Of a DNA stretch of 64,000 bases, positions 53,520 to 61,829 are shown in pieces. Each line of letters starts with the position of its first letter. The first letter of the stretch is position 1. The position numbers were made by a program, and so were the translations under genes. The notes beneath the pieces were generated by a model, which made no database searches, was not told the origin of the DNA, and saw only the letters and a program-made list of their open reading frames with translations. The stretch spans positions 310,001 through 374,000 of the forward strand of contig CALSSE010000011.1 in the NCBI GenBank assembly GCA_943788935.1. Reading direction: 5' to 3'. Origin of the DNA: an uncultured bacterium. GTDB taxonomy: Bacteria; Myxococcota_A; Bradymonadia; UBA7976; VGTA01.

Positions 53520-55014
53520 GCGTTCAGAGGGTACTCATGTCGATGAGGAACCTCAGCGCTTACTTGATCCTCAGAGCTCAGATGTACCTATGCATTCTCT
53601 TTTTGCCCCGACTGAAGAGTTTCGAGCGATCGATCTGCTAGAGGGAGAAGAGCTCAAGGACCTTCAAGTTGATGACGAGAGTTTAACTCCACCTCCTTCT
53701 CCACCTCCTTCTCCTCACTCATCTCTCCCTCACTCATCTCTCCCTCACTCATCTCTCCCTCACTCATCTCTCCCTCACTTACCATGTGATCTAGATACCT
53801 ATACCTTAACTCAGCTTTATGCTGAGGGAGGGACCGCTCGAGTGTATAGAGCTTTTGAGGCACATTCCAAACAGCCGATCGCCATCAAATTACTCCGTCG
53901 TCGCTTTCATAATGACTCGACGATCAGCAAGAACTTTCGACGACATGGTAACGCTCTAGAGCATTTAGACCTCCCGTTTTTTTCTAAGGTGATCAGTTCT
54001 GGTGACTCTGTGTGGGGACCTTGGTGGGCGATGGAGTGGCTAGAGGGAGAAACTCTACGAACGCTGCTAACCCGAGGTACACATTGGGATGGGAAGAGGC
54101 TTTTAGCGCTTATAAGTCAGCTATGCGAAGCGATTTTAGCTCTCCATCAACAAGGGATGATTCATGGAGACATCAAACCTGACAACATCATTTATCATAA
54201 GAACAAGAGGACAGGGGTTGAGACTCTCACCCTGATCGATCTCGCTCTCCCTCTAACGCTCCATTTTGCTGATGACGTAGAAGCGTTTATATCGGATATA
54301 AACAATACTCCTCAGAGTCAAAAAGAGTCATTAATAGACGCCCAAAGAGCTCGCATGAACAGTGAGTTAATGGTGTTTGGGCAGCCTGTCTATCTAGCTC
54401 CAGAATGCTTGAGGGGAGAGCCTGCTGATTCAAGATCAGACCTCTATAGCCTTGGGGTAGTATTATTTGAGTTAACCACAAGGACGCTACCCTTTGGCAC
54501 AAAAGTCCCCGAGGTGATCTTTGATGTTTTACAGAGAGAAGCACCTCGGCCTGCGGTGAGGCAAAGCCCGTGGCCTTATCCTCCAGCATTGGATGCCATG
54601 ATCAGTAATCTACTCTCCAAGCGGCCTGAGGATCGTATCAGCTCGATTAGTGAAGTGATCACTCTCCTTAAGCAGATGAGACGATCATTGAAGGACAACG
54701 TTGACCAGAGTGCTACCCATGAGTACACGGCTGATTATATGACCGAGGTTCGGGTTAGCTCAACACAACTAGATTCGATCAAGGAACGAAGTGGGACTGA
54801 CCCCTCACTGATCGCTTCTTCAGTTGATCTAGTCTCTATGGATATAACTTCCTCAAGGCAGACTGAAGGCGATTCTCACCGAATCATCGAGAGTAGGCCT
54901 AGAGAGAGAATGATGACTGGAGTGACCCCTGTATTGAGATCAAGAGTGAGAGAGCTATTCATGTGGTTAACTCTTGGGGCCTCCGTTGCTTATGTTATAT
55001 CGCTTGTGATCTAG
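53509..55014 (+). CDS. PknB-type Ser/Thr protein kinase with C-terminal membrane anchor
   Basis: About 501 residues from ATG at 53509, which overlaps the preceding stop; an in-frame start at 53473 is also possible. A disordered N-terminus contains a (SLPHS)n repeat from a 15-bp tandem array. The kinase domain follows: AEGGTARVYRA (Gly loop), IAIKLLRRR (ATP Lys), catalytic loop IHGDIKPDNI, LIDLAL in place of DFG, activation-loop insertion, YLAPECLRG and SDLYSLGVVLFEL. The HGD form makes it a non-RD kinase. After an unstructured Ser/Thr-rich segment the chain ends in a single transmembrane helix (MWLTLGASVAYVISLVI), leaving no extracellular sensor. The FHA protein at 29-31 kb could read its phosphorylation (inference). 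Confidence 0.88.
   Translation: MSTERSEGTHVDEEPQRLLDPQSSDVPMHSLFAPTEEFRAIDLLEGEELKDLQVDDESLTPPPSPPPSPHSSLPHSSLPHSSLPHSSLPHLPCDLDTYTLTQLYAEGGTARVYRAFEAHSKQPIAIKLLRRRFHNDSTISKNFRRHGNALEHLDLPFFSKVISSGDSVWGPWWAMEWLEGETLRTLLTRGTHWDGKRLLALISQLCEAILALHQQGMIHGDIKPDNIIYHKNKRTGVETLTLIDLALPLTLHFADDVEAFISDINNTPQSQKESLIDAQRARMNSELMVFGQPVYLAPECLRGEPADSRSDLYSLGVVLFELTTRTLPFGTKVPEVIFDVLQREAPRPAVRQSPWPYPPALDAMISNLLSKRPEDRISSISEVITLLKQMRRSLKDNVDQSATHEYTADYMTEVRVSSTQLDSIKERSGTDPSLIASSVDLVSMDITSSRQTEGDSHRIIESRPRERMMTGVTPVLRSRVRELFMWLTLGASVAYVISLVI
53716..53775 (+). repeat. 15-bp tandem repeat in kinase gene
   Basis: Four perfect copies of CACTCATCTCTCCCT encode (HSSLP)n. The unit is a multiple of three, in the disordered region before the kinase domain. 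Confidence 0.93.
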
Positions 55015-55033
55015 CTCATTATATCTATCTTGG

Positions 55034-58000
55034 TTACTTGAGCTGATGTTGAGCGACATAAAGCTCAAAGCAAGCCCACTCTCGTGGATGATGTCTTTCC
55101 TGAATGGCGGTTCGTCTTAGATGAGTCAATGTACCCATCATACCGATCAACAGAGACCCTTCGCTTAGTCGCTGTAGGGCTCGAGCGAATAGGGGGCTAA
55201 AGGATTGACCTCTCCAGCGGCAGTGAATAACTCCCCCGTAAACGCTTGTCAGTAATGTTTGAATCGACTTTTGAGGGACTAGATAAGGACTTAAGTTCTT
55301 GCTGAGGATACAGCAACTTGCGTTCACATAAACGAGCGAGCGAACCATCTCACTCATACTGAGCTCGGAAGAGCCATGGTCATCGGTGAAAGAGACCGTT
55401 CCTTTATCGCTAAACTCAGCGTTCAAGGTGACGACGGTCATCCTCTTTTGACCTGAGCCACGCTCTAGGTGATGATGACTCTCTTCAAGCCATGACTCAG
55501 GAGTGTATATGGTTAATTGTGACTGACTTTGAGCGGCTTGATACTCTAGTGTCTCTATGAGCGGGCTATACTCTAAAGGGTCAATATGGCAAAATCGTAA
55601 GCCGTCACGAGGGCTGACAGATTGAGAATATACAGGGTCAGCAGTTGAGAGGGCGATGGCGAGCTCCAGTCTTTCTCCGAGATACTTCCCTTCTCGATCT
55701 ATGAGAGCGGAGAAGGGGATCTGCATCAAGACATCGCTAGGGCTGATCACTAGCCGATGGAGATGAGAGAGGGCTGCGCTAAAGGGCTCAATCAAGAGTT
55801 GGTAGAGTCGTTGAGACGCTTCATTGAATAGGTATTGTGGTTCACTGGCGTCGATGAGGAAGGTGAGCAGCTCTTGAACCTCTCGCTCTAGCTCAGCTCG
55901 TCGTATGGGCGCTTGGTGGGTCAGCACTGATTGATCACGAGTGATTAGGCAGGCTACAAACCAATCTTCAAAGAGGTAATATTCAAGTTTTGCTTCTTGA
56001 GGATTAAGCGCTCGTTGAGGCCAAGAAGGAGTGTCTTTGCGAGTGATGAGTTGATCATAGATTTTATACGATTGAGCAGGAACCTCTTCGCGATTGATCC
56101 ATTGCATCTCAAATCGCTTGCAATGTTCATCCTTAATGAGGATCGAGAGCTCACGTTTAGGGGATACAAAATAATAGGGGTGGTCATTCTCTTTTAAGAT
56201 TTTAATCAGCCATCGAGCTGCAGATTGGCACTCCGCGAGATTTAGCAGGGACTTCACTTGACCCTCAAGCTCTTCGGTTGAGATCTTAGGGAGTAATAAG
56301 GAGAACTGACATAGGTGACTTCGTAAAGCGCTACTAGAGAAGCTCTCATAGGTCCTCTTTAAGAGAGACTCAAGCTGTTCACCTAGAGAGGCTTTATCTT
56401 CAGGTGACATGGCATGATATTGAGGGAGGTTGACTTGTAAGAAGAGGAGGGTCGAATTCAACTGAAGCTGTCTTTGAACTTCACCTCCTCTAGCCCCTTC
56501 GACCTCTTTTAAGACGCGTTCGTATTGTGGGCGAAGCTTGGCGGGTTCATCTGATTGTAGGGTTAGCTCTCTCTTCCAAGCGCGTAAGAGGAAGAGATTA
56601 CTGAGCGCGACGCCAGAGATATGATCGAGAGCTTGAGAAGACTCTAGTGATCGCTTCGCCCCATCACTCTCCCCGAGATGAGCGTAAGTGATTCCTAAGT
56701 AGATAGAGCATTCGAGGTATAACTCATAAGGTAGCTGATGACCTAAATTGGTGAGGAGAATAGATAGGAGATCTAGATCAGAGAGCGCCTCAGGATGATT
56801 GGTCAACCTGATCAGATCACAGCTACGCTTCACTCCGATGGTGATCAAGGTCAGTCGGTGATCATCATCGACCCCCTCTAGTACCCATCGCTCAAGGAAC
56901 ATCACATCTTCATATTTGAGAATCGGACAAGGGATGGCGCGATTGAGGGCGTTATAATAATCCTTAGAGGCCTCAGTGGTTTGGCCAAGTCGCTCTTTGA
57001 TCATGCCCGAGAGTGACAGAGCGGTGGCGGAGAGAATCGGGTCACGATAGGTATCTATACGCGCTTTTGAAGCGACAGAGTTTAATACTGTATGAGCGTG
57101 AGCGTCATCTCCTTGAGCGATCAACCCTTCAGTGATCCGTACCTTTAACCACCCTTGAGTTTCTAAATCTTCGTTTCTGTGGGTAGAGAGCTCACGATGA
57201 CGGTGATCAATCACTTGGAGATGGTATTGACTGAGAGAGATGACCTCCTGCCAATGATGAAGAGCGAGACGTTCAGCCTCTCTCTCATCAGCGAGTAATG
57301 AGGCAAAATCCCTGTGTAGCTTAATGGTGAGCGTCACTCGTCGCTCAAGAGGGAGGGTGGGTAAGTAGGCGAGCTTCTCAATATCGGGGAACCCCTCTAG
57401 TAAGACGAGCCCAATAACCCACTCAAAGGCGAAAGCGGGAGCGCAGTACACAGCCCATTCAAAAGCGAAGAGCAGCTCTTGATAAGCCTCATTGTAGACA
57501 CCTTGATGGTAAAAGTTCATGAAGAGCTTAAGTGACTCTTCAACCTCAGGTGGGTATTTAGGGGTTTTGAGCTGAGAGCGGTAAATCTTTCTCATCCAGC
57601 TAGGTAAGGTGACCATGCTGATACTCTGTTTGGCGAGCGTATAACAGAGTAAGCCGGAATCAATAGGGCTAAGCTGGGCGATCGTTGTGGGTCGGATGTG
57701 AGCTTCGAGTAAGAATCGAGGGTCTCTCAGATTGAGAGGCGCTTCAAAATCACGTTCTAGCAGGTCGATGAGCTCTTGTCTCAAGCTATCTTCCATCTTG
57801 AGAGGGGAGTGATGGACGAGCAGAGAGAGCTGACGACTCACCTCGAGGCTTGCGGTGGTTGGCTCAGTGAGAGCACCAAACAGAGTAATCAAATGACGGA
57901 GAATCTGTATGTAGTCGGGAGCGTCATGTTGATTTAAGCAGGCCAAAAAGTAATTGAATTGGGCGGCGATTCTAGCATCTACCAAATGAGGATAATAGAG

Positions 58001-58123
58001 GTCATACTCTTCGATCACTAGCTTCAGTTGATGACGAGCCTCAGGACTTAAACCACGTCGGAGGAGGTCGATAGAGTCGGATACAATAGACTCTAGCTCT
58101 TGGAGAGATCGTCGCGCGCTCAA
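55034..58123 (-). CDS. TPR protein with degenerate CHAT (caspase-like) domain
   Basis: A 1029-residue protein. The N-terminal 650 residues are helical repeats of TPR type. The C-terminal part (about 690-1029) follows the CHAT layout: LVISPSDVLMQIPFSALIDREGKYLGERLELAIALST, the His-bearing strand, VYVNASCCILS, RALQRLSEG and a final HPREWACFELY. At the catalytic strand the expected 'AxHG' reads VTLNAEF, so the His is Asn901, while Cys937/938 remain at the nucleophile position. The protease is therefore probably inactive. Start is TTG at 58123 with AGAGG ahead. It lies downstream of another TPR protein, separated by a 17-bp array. Confidence 0.8.
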   Translation of the reverse strand: MSARRSLQELESIVSDSIDLLRRGLSPEARHQLKLVIEEYDLYYPHLVDARIAAQFNYFLACLNQHDAPDYIQILRHLITLFGALTEPTTASLEVSRQLSLLVHHSPLKMEDSLRQELIDLLERDFEAPLNLRDPRFLLEAHIRPTTIAQLSPIDSGLLCYTLAKQSISMVTLPSWMRKIYRSQLKTPKYPPEVEESLKLFMNFYHQGVYNEAYQELLFAFEWAVYCAPAFAFEWVIGLVLLEGFPDIEKLAYLPTLPLERRVTLTIKLHRDFASLLADEREAERLALHHWQEVISLSQYHLQVIDHRHRELSTHRNEDLETQGWLKVRITEGLIAQGDDAHAHTVLNSVASKARIDTYRDPILSATALSLSGMIKERLGQTTEASKDYYNALNRAIPCPILKYEDVMFLERWVLEGVDDDHRLTLITIGVKRSCDLIRLTNHPEALSDLDLLSILLTNLGHQLPYELYLECSIYLGITYAHLGESDGAKRSLESSQALDHISGVALSNLFLLRAWKRELTLQSDEPAKLRPQYERVLKEVEGARGGEVQRQLQLNSTLLFLQVNLPQYHAMSPEDKASLGEQLESLLKRTYESFSSSALRSHLCQFSLLLPKISTEELEGQVKSLLNLAECQSAARWLIKILKENDHPYYFVSPKRELSILIKDEHCKRFEMQWINREEVPAQSYKIYDQLITRKDTPSWPQRALNPQEAKLEYYLFEDWFVACLITRDQSVLTHQAPIRRAELEREVQELLTFLIDASEPQYLFNEASQRLYQLLIEPFSAALSHLHRLVISPSDVLMQIPFSALIDREGKYLGERLELAIALSTADPVYSQSVSPRDGLRFCHIDPLEYSPLIETLEYQAAQSQSQLTIYTPESWLEESHHHLERGSGQKRMTVVTLNAEFSDKGTVSFTDDHGSSELSMSEMVRSLVYVNASCCILSKNLSPYLVPQKSIQTLLTSVYGGVIHCRWRGQSFSPLFARALQRLSEGSLLIGMMGTLTHLRRTAIQERHHPREWACFELYVAQHQLK

Positions 58124-58154
58124 ATGGAATACCTCTTTTTTTAGTTCAGGGGTC

Positions 58155-58205
58155 TACAGTGGATATGGGGTTACAGTGGATATGGGGTTACAGTGGATAT
58201 GGGGT
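58155..58205. repeat. 17-bp tandem repeat upstream of the CHAT gene
   Basis: Three perfect copies of TACAGTGGATATGGGGT (58155-58171, 58172-58188, 58189-58205) lie 32 bp before the start of the CHAT protein gene and after the stop of the upstream TPR gene. The unit is not a multiple of three. Confidence 0.95.
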
Positions 58206-58216
58206 CTCAGAGAGAG

Positions 58217-59329
58217 CTAAGAGAGCGGGTCGAGAGACTTTTTTTGACTCTTTAACAGACGCTCGATATGGGCGTCTGTATTTTCTGCCAACTCATAAAA
58301 CTTACACTCTCGCTGTATATCTCTTAGCTGCAATAAAACATCGATATTGTTAGGGTGAAGATCATTGAGAATAGAGATGTAGTGCCATGCGGTGTGCGTG
58401 TCACACATACGTCGTGACATGTCTGCTAGCATCAAGAGGTAGCTCGTGTCATCTCTCGTTTTTCCAAGCGCGTTCTTGACTTGGCTATAGGCATATTCAA
58501 GACCTCTCGTCTCGATAAGGAGGTCACTGTAATCTTGCCACATCTGAATATCATTGGGGACCAAGGTCGTGTAGCATTCAAAGAGTTCAATCAGCAGCTC
58601 AGTGTTGCGCTCACTCTCCTCATTCTCTGTGTGGGAGAGGTGATAAGAGATTTGATCCCGATAGACTAAAGCATAGCTTAGAGGACTAGGGATGGCGACC
58701 GGCAATAAAGCGAGTGATAGATGTGAGCGAAGAGGGGAGTCTCGACGCTGATTAGAGGGAACAAAGACGCTCCCTTCACCTAGGCTATGAGACTCCGACC
58801 AGATCATATCGTGTGGTTGATCTAGAGAGCTGTCATCATCTAGCAGAGGAGGAGGAACCTCACTCAGAAAGTCCGTCGCGGGGAGAGCAGGGACTTTTGA
58901 TGACTGATCCTCGGGAAGTGAGAGTTCAAGAGATATCGGAGAGTGTAGGTCATCGCTGATCAAATCGGTGTTATCCTCGATGAGAACTTGACTCTCAGCG
59001 GCGCTTTGCTCCTCTTCTAAAGACTTATCCCAAGGAGAGGAGTCTACCTCTAAAGGTGGCTCTTCTTGGTCTAAATCGAAGCGTTGAGGTGAATATAACT
59101 CCCACTCATGATCGAGAACGGGCCCCAAATGATCATCTTCATTCTCATTGGGTGAAGCGATCAATAGAGGGTCATTAGGGCGCTCTTTTCGTGAGCTTCG
59201 TTGATATGAGGCATCGATTACTCTTGGCTCCCCAAATTGAGGAGTTTGTCGAGGCGAAGGAGCGGAGTGTTCATGCTGATGGAGTGGGCTGGGTGAGATC
59301 ATTTGGCGTAATTTATCCATCAGACCCAT
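58217..59329 (-). CDS. TPR-like protein with acidic disordered N-terminus
   Basis: About 370 residues from ATG at 59329, which has GAGAGGAAG seven to eight bases ahead; a longer frame from 59425 adds 32 unlikely residues. The first 200 residues are acidic, Ser/Pro-rich and probably disordered, after a short basic amphipathic start (GLMDKLRQMISPS). The C-terminal 150 residues look like TPRs (LLIELFECYTTLVPNDIQMWQDYSDLL, AWHYISILNDLHPNNIDVLLQLRDI). It precedes the CHAT/TPR gene by 93 bp on the same strand, so the two may act together. No family assignment beyond TPR. Confidence 0.75.
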   Translation of the reverse strand: MGLMDKLRQMISPSPLHQHEHSAPSPRQTPQFGEPRVIDASYQRSSRKERPNDPLLIASPNENEDDHLGPVLDHEWELYSPQRFDLDQEEPPLEVDSSPWDKSLEEEQSAAESQVLIEDNTDLISDDLHSPISLELSLPEDQSSKVPALPATDFLSEVPPPLLDDDSSLDQPHDMIWSESHSLGEGSVFVPSNQRRDSPLRSHLSLALLPVAIPSPLSYALVYRDQISYHLSHTENEESERNTELLIELFECYTTLVPNDIQMWQDYSDLLIETRGLEYAYSQVKNALGKTRDDTSYLLMLADMSRRMCDTHTAWHYISILNDLHPNNIDVLLQLRDIQRECKFYELAENTDAHIERLLKSQKKSLDPLS

Positions 59330-59498
59330 ACGGAGCTTCCTCTCATTAAATACTTGTGAACACAAAAGACGGTTGTATGATTTGCGACCATAACAGTTTT
59401 GGGTGTATTTCCTATGGCTAGGCAAGATCTTTTATTATTTTTTTACAACCTATTTGATGATGACTGATGACAAAAAATCAAGAAAAGAGGGCTGAATC

Positions 59499-60308
59499 TT
59501 GACTTGGACAAATCTTCCACTGAGTGAAGCGCTCTATATGTGCTTTGACCTAGAGACTACAGGAGTCAATGTCGCTGAAGATCGGATCGTACAGCTCGCG
59601 GTCTCATATTTTCATCAAGGGCGTGTCGTTCAACAGCATACTCAGCTAATCAACCCAGAGATGCCAATCCCAGAAGGGGCGAGCGCAGTTCATGGGGTCT
59701 ATGATAATGATGTTGTACATCAACCTACATTTAATGAATTTATCTCAAAATTGAAGCCTCATTTGAGAGGTGAGGTCCTCTCAGGCTACCCTCCTCCTAT
59801 TCTAGTGGGTTATAATATCATTAGTTATGATGTCCCTCTATTTAAGCATGAACTTGCGCGAATCGGAGAGGATGAGACGCTCATTGACTTACCAATGATT
59901 GATCTGATTTATTTCGCTCGCTGGCATCTGAGACAACATAGATCACTTAAACTCACCGAGCTTTGTAAGCATTTTAATGTGCCGCTCGATAACGCACATA
60001 ACGCTTTATTTGATGCTAAAGCCTGTGGGATGCTCTTGCCATTGTTCTACCGATCAGGATACCTCGCGGATACGCTCGGAGAGGTGATGAGAGAGCAAGC
60101 TAAGTTCAGAAAACAGCTAGGCGAAGAATATGAGAATTACCGCCGTTGGCTCTATCATGATCGGTTTACTAGTGAGTTAACTATCGGCCAAGGGAAGCAC
60201 ATCGGGACGCCTCTTCACAAGGCAGATAAGGGGTTCTTGAGTTACTGCCTCAACAACTTCGAGGGGATTCCTGAGCTCGTGCAAGAGGCTTTTAGAGACC
60301 ATATTTGA
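59499..60308 (+). CDS. DEDDh 3'-5' exonuclease (DnaQ-like)
   Basis: A 269-residue protein. ExoI is CFDLETTG (Asp17, Glu19), ExoII VGYNIISYDVPLFKHEL, ExoIII HNALFDAKA, the full acidic set of DnaQ/RNase T-type nucleases. IPEGASAVHGVYD matches the 'GI' region of polymerase III epsilon-like exonucleases. The last 70 residues (YENYRRWLYHDRFTSELTIGQGKHIGTPLHKADKGFLSYCLNN) form an extra C-terminal domain like that found on some exodeoxyribonuclease X proteins. Start is TTG at 59499 with AGAGGG seven bases ahead. It is a single gene. A proofreading or repair role is likely; it is too short for a polymerase fusion. Confidence 0.88.
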   Translation: MTWTNLPLSEALYMCFDLETTGVNVAEDRIVQLAVSYFHQGRVVQQHTQLINPEMPIPEGASAVHGVYDNDVVHQPTFNEFISKLKPHLRGEVLSGYPPPILVGYNIISYDVPLFKHELARIGEDETLIDLPMIDLIYFARWHLRQHRSLKLTELCKHFNVPLDNAHNALFDAKACGMLLPLFYRSGYLADTLGEVMREQAKFRKQLGEEYENYRRWLYHDRFTSELTIGQGKHIGTPLHKADKGFLSYCLNNFEGIPELVQEAFRDHI

Positions 60309-60332
60309 GAGGTCGTTCTCTTTTAAAGTGGA

Positions 60333-61745
60333 CTATTTGTTTTTGGGGCGCACTTGCTTGAGGCTCTTTCTTCTTCTCTTTCTCTTTTTAATAGGTCTTA
60401 AAATCATATCATCAGTGAGTGAGTGATCGAGTGATTGATCTCTAGTTCTATAATATGATTGTGATGGAACATGTCTATCAGCCTCATGTCTCGGGGCAGA
60501 GCTTGAATCTGAGGGTTGAGGGTTGAGAGATGGATTATTCTCAGAGATAAACTCTTGTATTTCAAGTGAAGGAGCCTCGCTCTCCGCTAGTGATGGACTC
60601 TCCTCTACTAGAGGCGATGAGGACTCAGAAGATGAGGACTCAGAAAGACCATCAATGGGGTGACCTAATGTAGAGTTAGTTCGCTTGTAGAACTGATATT
60701 CGGTGACAAAGTGGTCTACTCTGTTGAGCTGAAACCACCAAGCGTCTAACTCCATAGGAGAGAATGAGCTAAACTCTTCATGGTGAGTGACAAGATCATA
60801 AAACGCTTCTTGATCCTTAATCATATTCTCATGAACCTCGACGAGAGAGTCTAGAGAAGCGAGCCATGAACCAAATAGCATAGATCTCGATGAAGGAGAA
60901 TATTGCTGCCATTGGTTGATGTGGGCATAGCCGATCTTTTCCCATTTTGACATTGACCTCAGAGGAGGGCGACGCCAAGTATTTAATGGACGAGCTTCAA
61001 GCTCCTCAGAGTCTTTGGAGCTCATGTGGTCGGCGCTATTATTCTCTCGATGACCCTCTTTGTTATCCTCTATACTAGACTGAGTGGAGGCTGAGCTCTT
61101 CTTTTGGGCTCGACGGGCTCTCTCAGCCTTCTTACGACGTCTCCTCTTCAGTCTCTCTCGTTCTTCATCTCGGATTTTGATTCGCTGTATTCCCTGTGGA
61201 GGTAGCCCTGAAGAGCCAGAGAAAGAGGCGCTCTCTTTAGGGTAGGCGGTATGATCACTAGTGTCATATTGATCTCCTTCAGAGAAGTTTTGTCCGATCT
61301 CACGATCCGCAAAACGGGTTTGAATCGACTCTAACTCTTCTCTTTGAAGCTCTTCCTGACCATCTTTGAGGAGTCGGTCTGCATATCCGAGTAGCTGAGG
61401 GTCTATCTCCTCTTCAATAGAATCTGAAGGAGGTTGGTCTGATCCACGCTCAAAATACTCAATTTCATCAAGCTCTAAATAGTCATCGTCATGATCTAGA
61501 TGGGAGAGGAAAGAGAGACTCTCTTCGTCTTCAAACTCATTTAATATCCCCTCAGAGGACTCTCTCTCTAGTGTCTCATCTGCTTGATCTTCTGTGGCGA
61601 TTCTCTCTTGATGACTCTGGTTAGACTGTGGGGGGACATCTAGTAGACGATCAATCCATCTCTCTAGTCTCTTGACGAGCTCACTCCTTGTGATCCATCT
61701 CATCGCTGATAAGAACCAGGATGCTTGGGGTGGAGGCTGAGACAT
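60333..61745 (-). CDS. hypothetical acidic protein with Lys/Arg-rich block
   Basis: A 470-residue protein of unknown family. The N-terminus has a short amphipathic helix (SWFLSAMRWITRSELVKRLERWIDRLL). About 120 strongly acidic residues follow, then a Lys/Arg block (ERLKRRRRKKAERARRAQKK, about residues 195-215), a compact predicted region with Trp and aromatic residues (about 265-360: KWEKIGYAHINQWQQYS, LDAWWFQLNRV), a Ser/Glu-rich tail and a basic C-terminus (KKRKRRRKSLKQ). The charge blocks and central fold suggest a nucleic-acid- or polyanion-binding protein, but this is only a guess. It converges with the exonuclease gene and is 84 bp downstream of the P450-like gene. Confidence 0.65.
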   Translation of the reverse strand: MSQPPPQASWFLSAMRWITRSELVKRLERWIDRLLDVPPQSNQSHQERIATEDQADETLERESSEGILNEFEDEESLSFLSHLDHDDDYLELDEIEYFERGSDQPPSDSIEEEIDPQLLGYADRLLKDGQEELQREELESIQTRFADREIGQNFSEGDQYDTSDHTAYPKESASFSGSSGLPPQGIQRIKIRDEERERLKRRRRKKAERARRAQKKSSASTQSSIEDNKEGHRENNSADHMSSKDSEELEARPLNTWRRPPLRSMSKWEKIGYAHINQWQQYSPSSRSMLFGSWLASLDSLVEVHENMIKDQEAFYDLVTHHEEFSSFSPMELDAWWFQLNRVDHFVTEYQFYKRTNSTLGHPIDGLSESSSSESSSPLVEESPSLAESEAPSLEIQEFISENNPSLNPQPSDSSSAPRHEADRHVPSQSYYRTRDQSLDHSLTDDMILRPIKKRKRRRKSLKQVRPKNK

Positions 61746-61829
61746 GTGATCATTCTCGATGAGTAAGGAATATATTGTTAAGTGATGTAATGACCGCTGA
61801 GGTGAGAGGATTCAGAGATCATTTTTTTC

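Noticed and set aside
58155-58205. The 17-bp triplicate as a replication-origin iteron
   Set aside because: There are only three copies, with no AT-rich unwinding region, DnaA-box cluster or replication gene nearby.
58159-58353. Plus-strand frame of 64 codons through the 17-bp array
   Set aside because: It is antisense to the TPR gene end, and it reads the three repeat copies in three different frames. No support as a gene.
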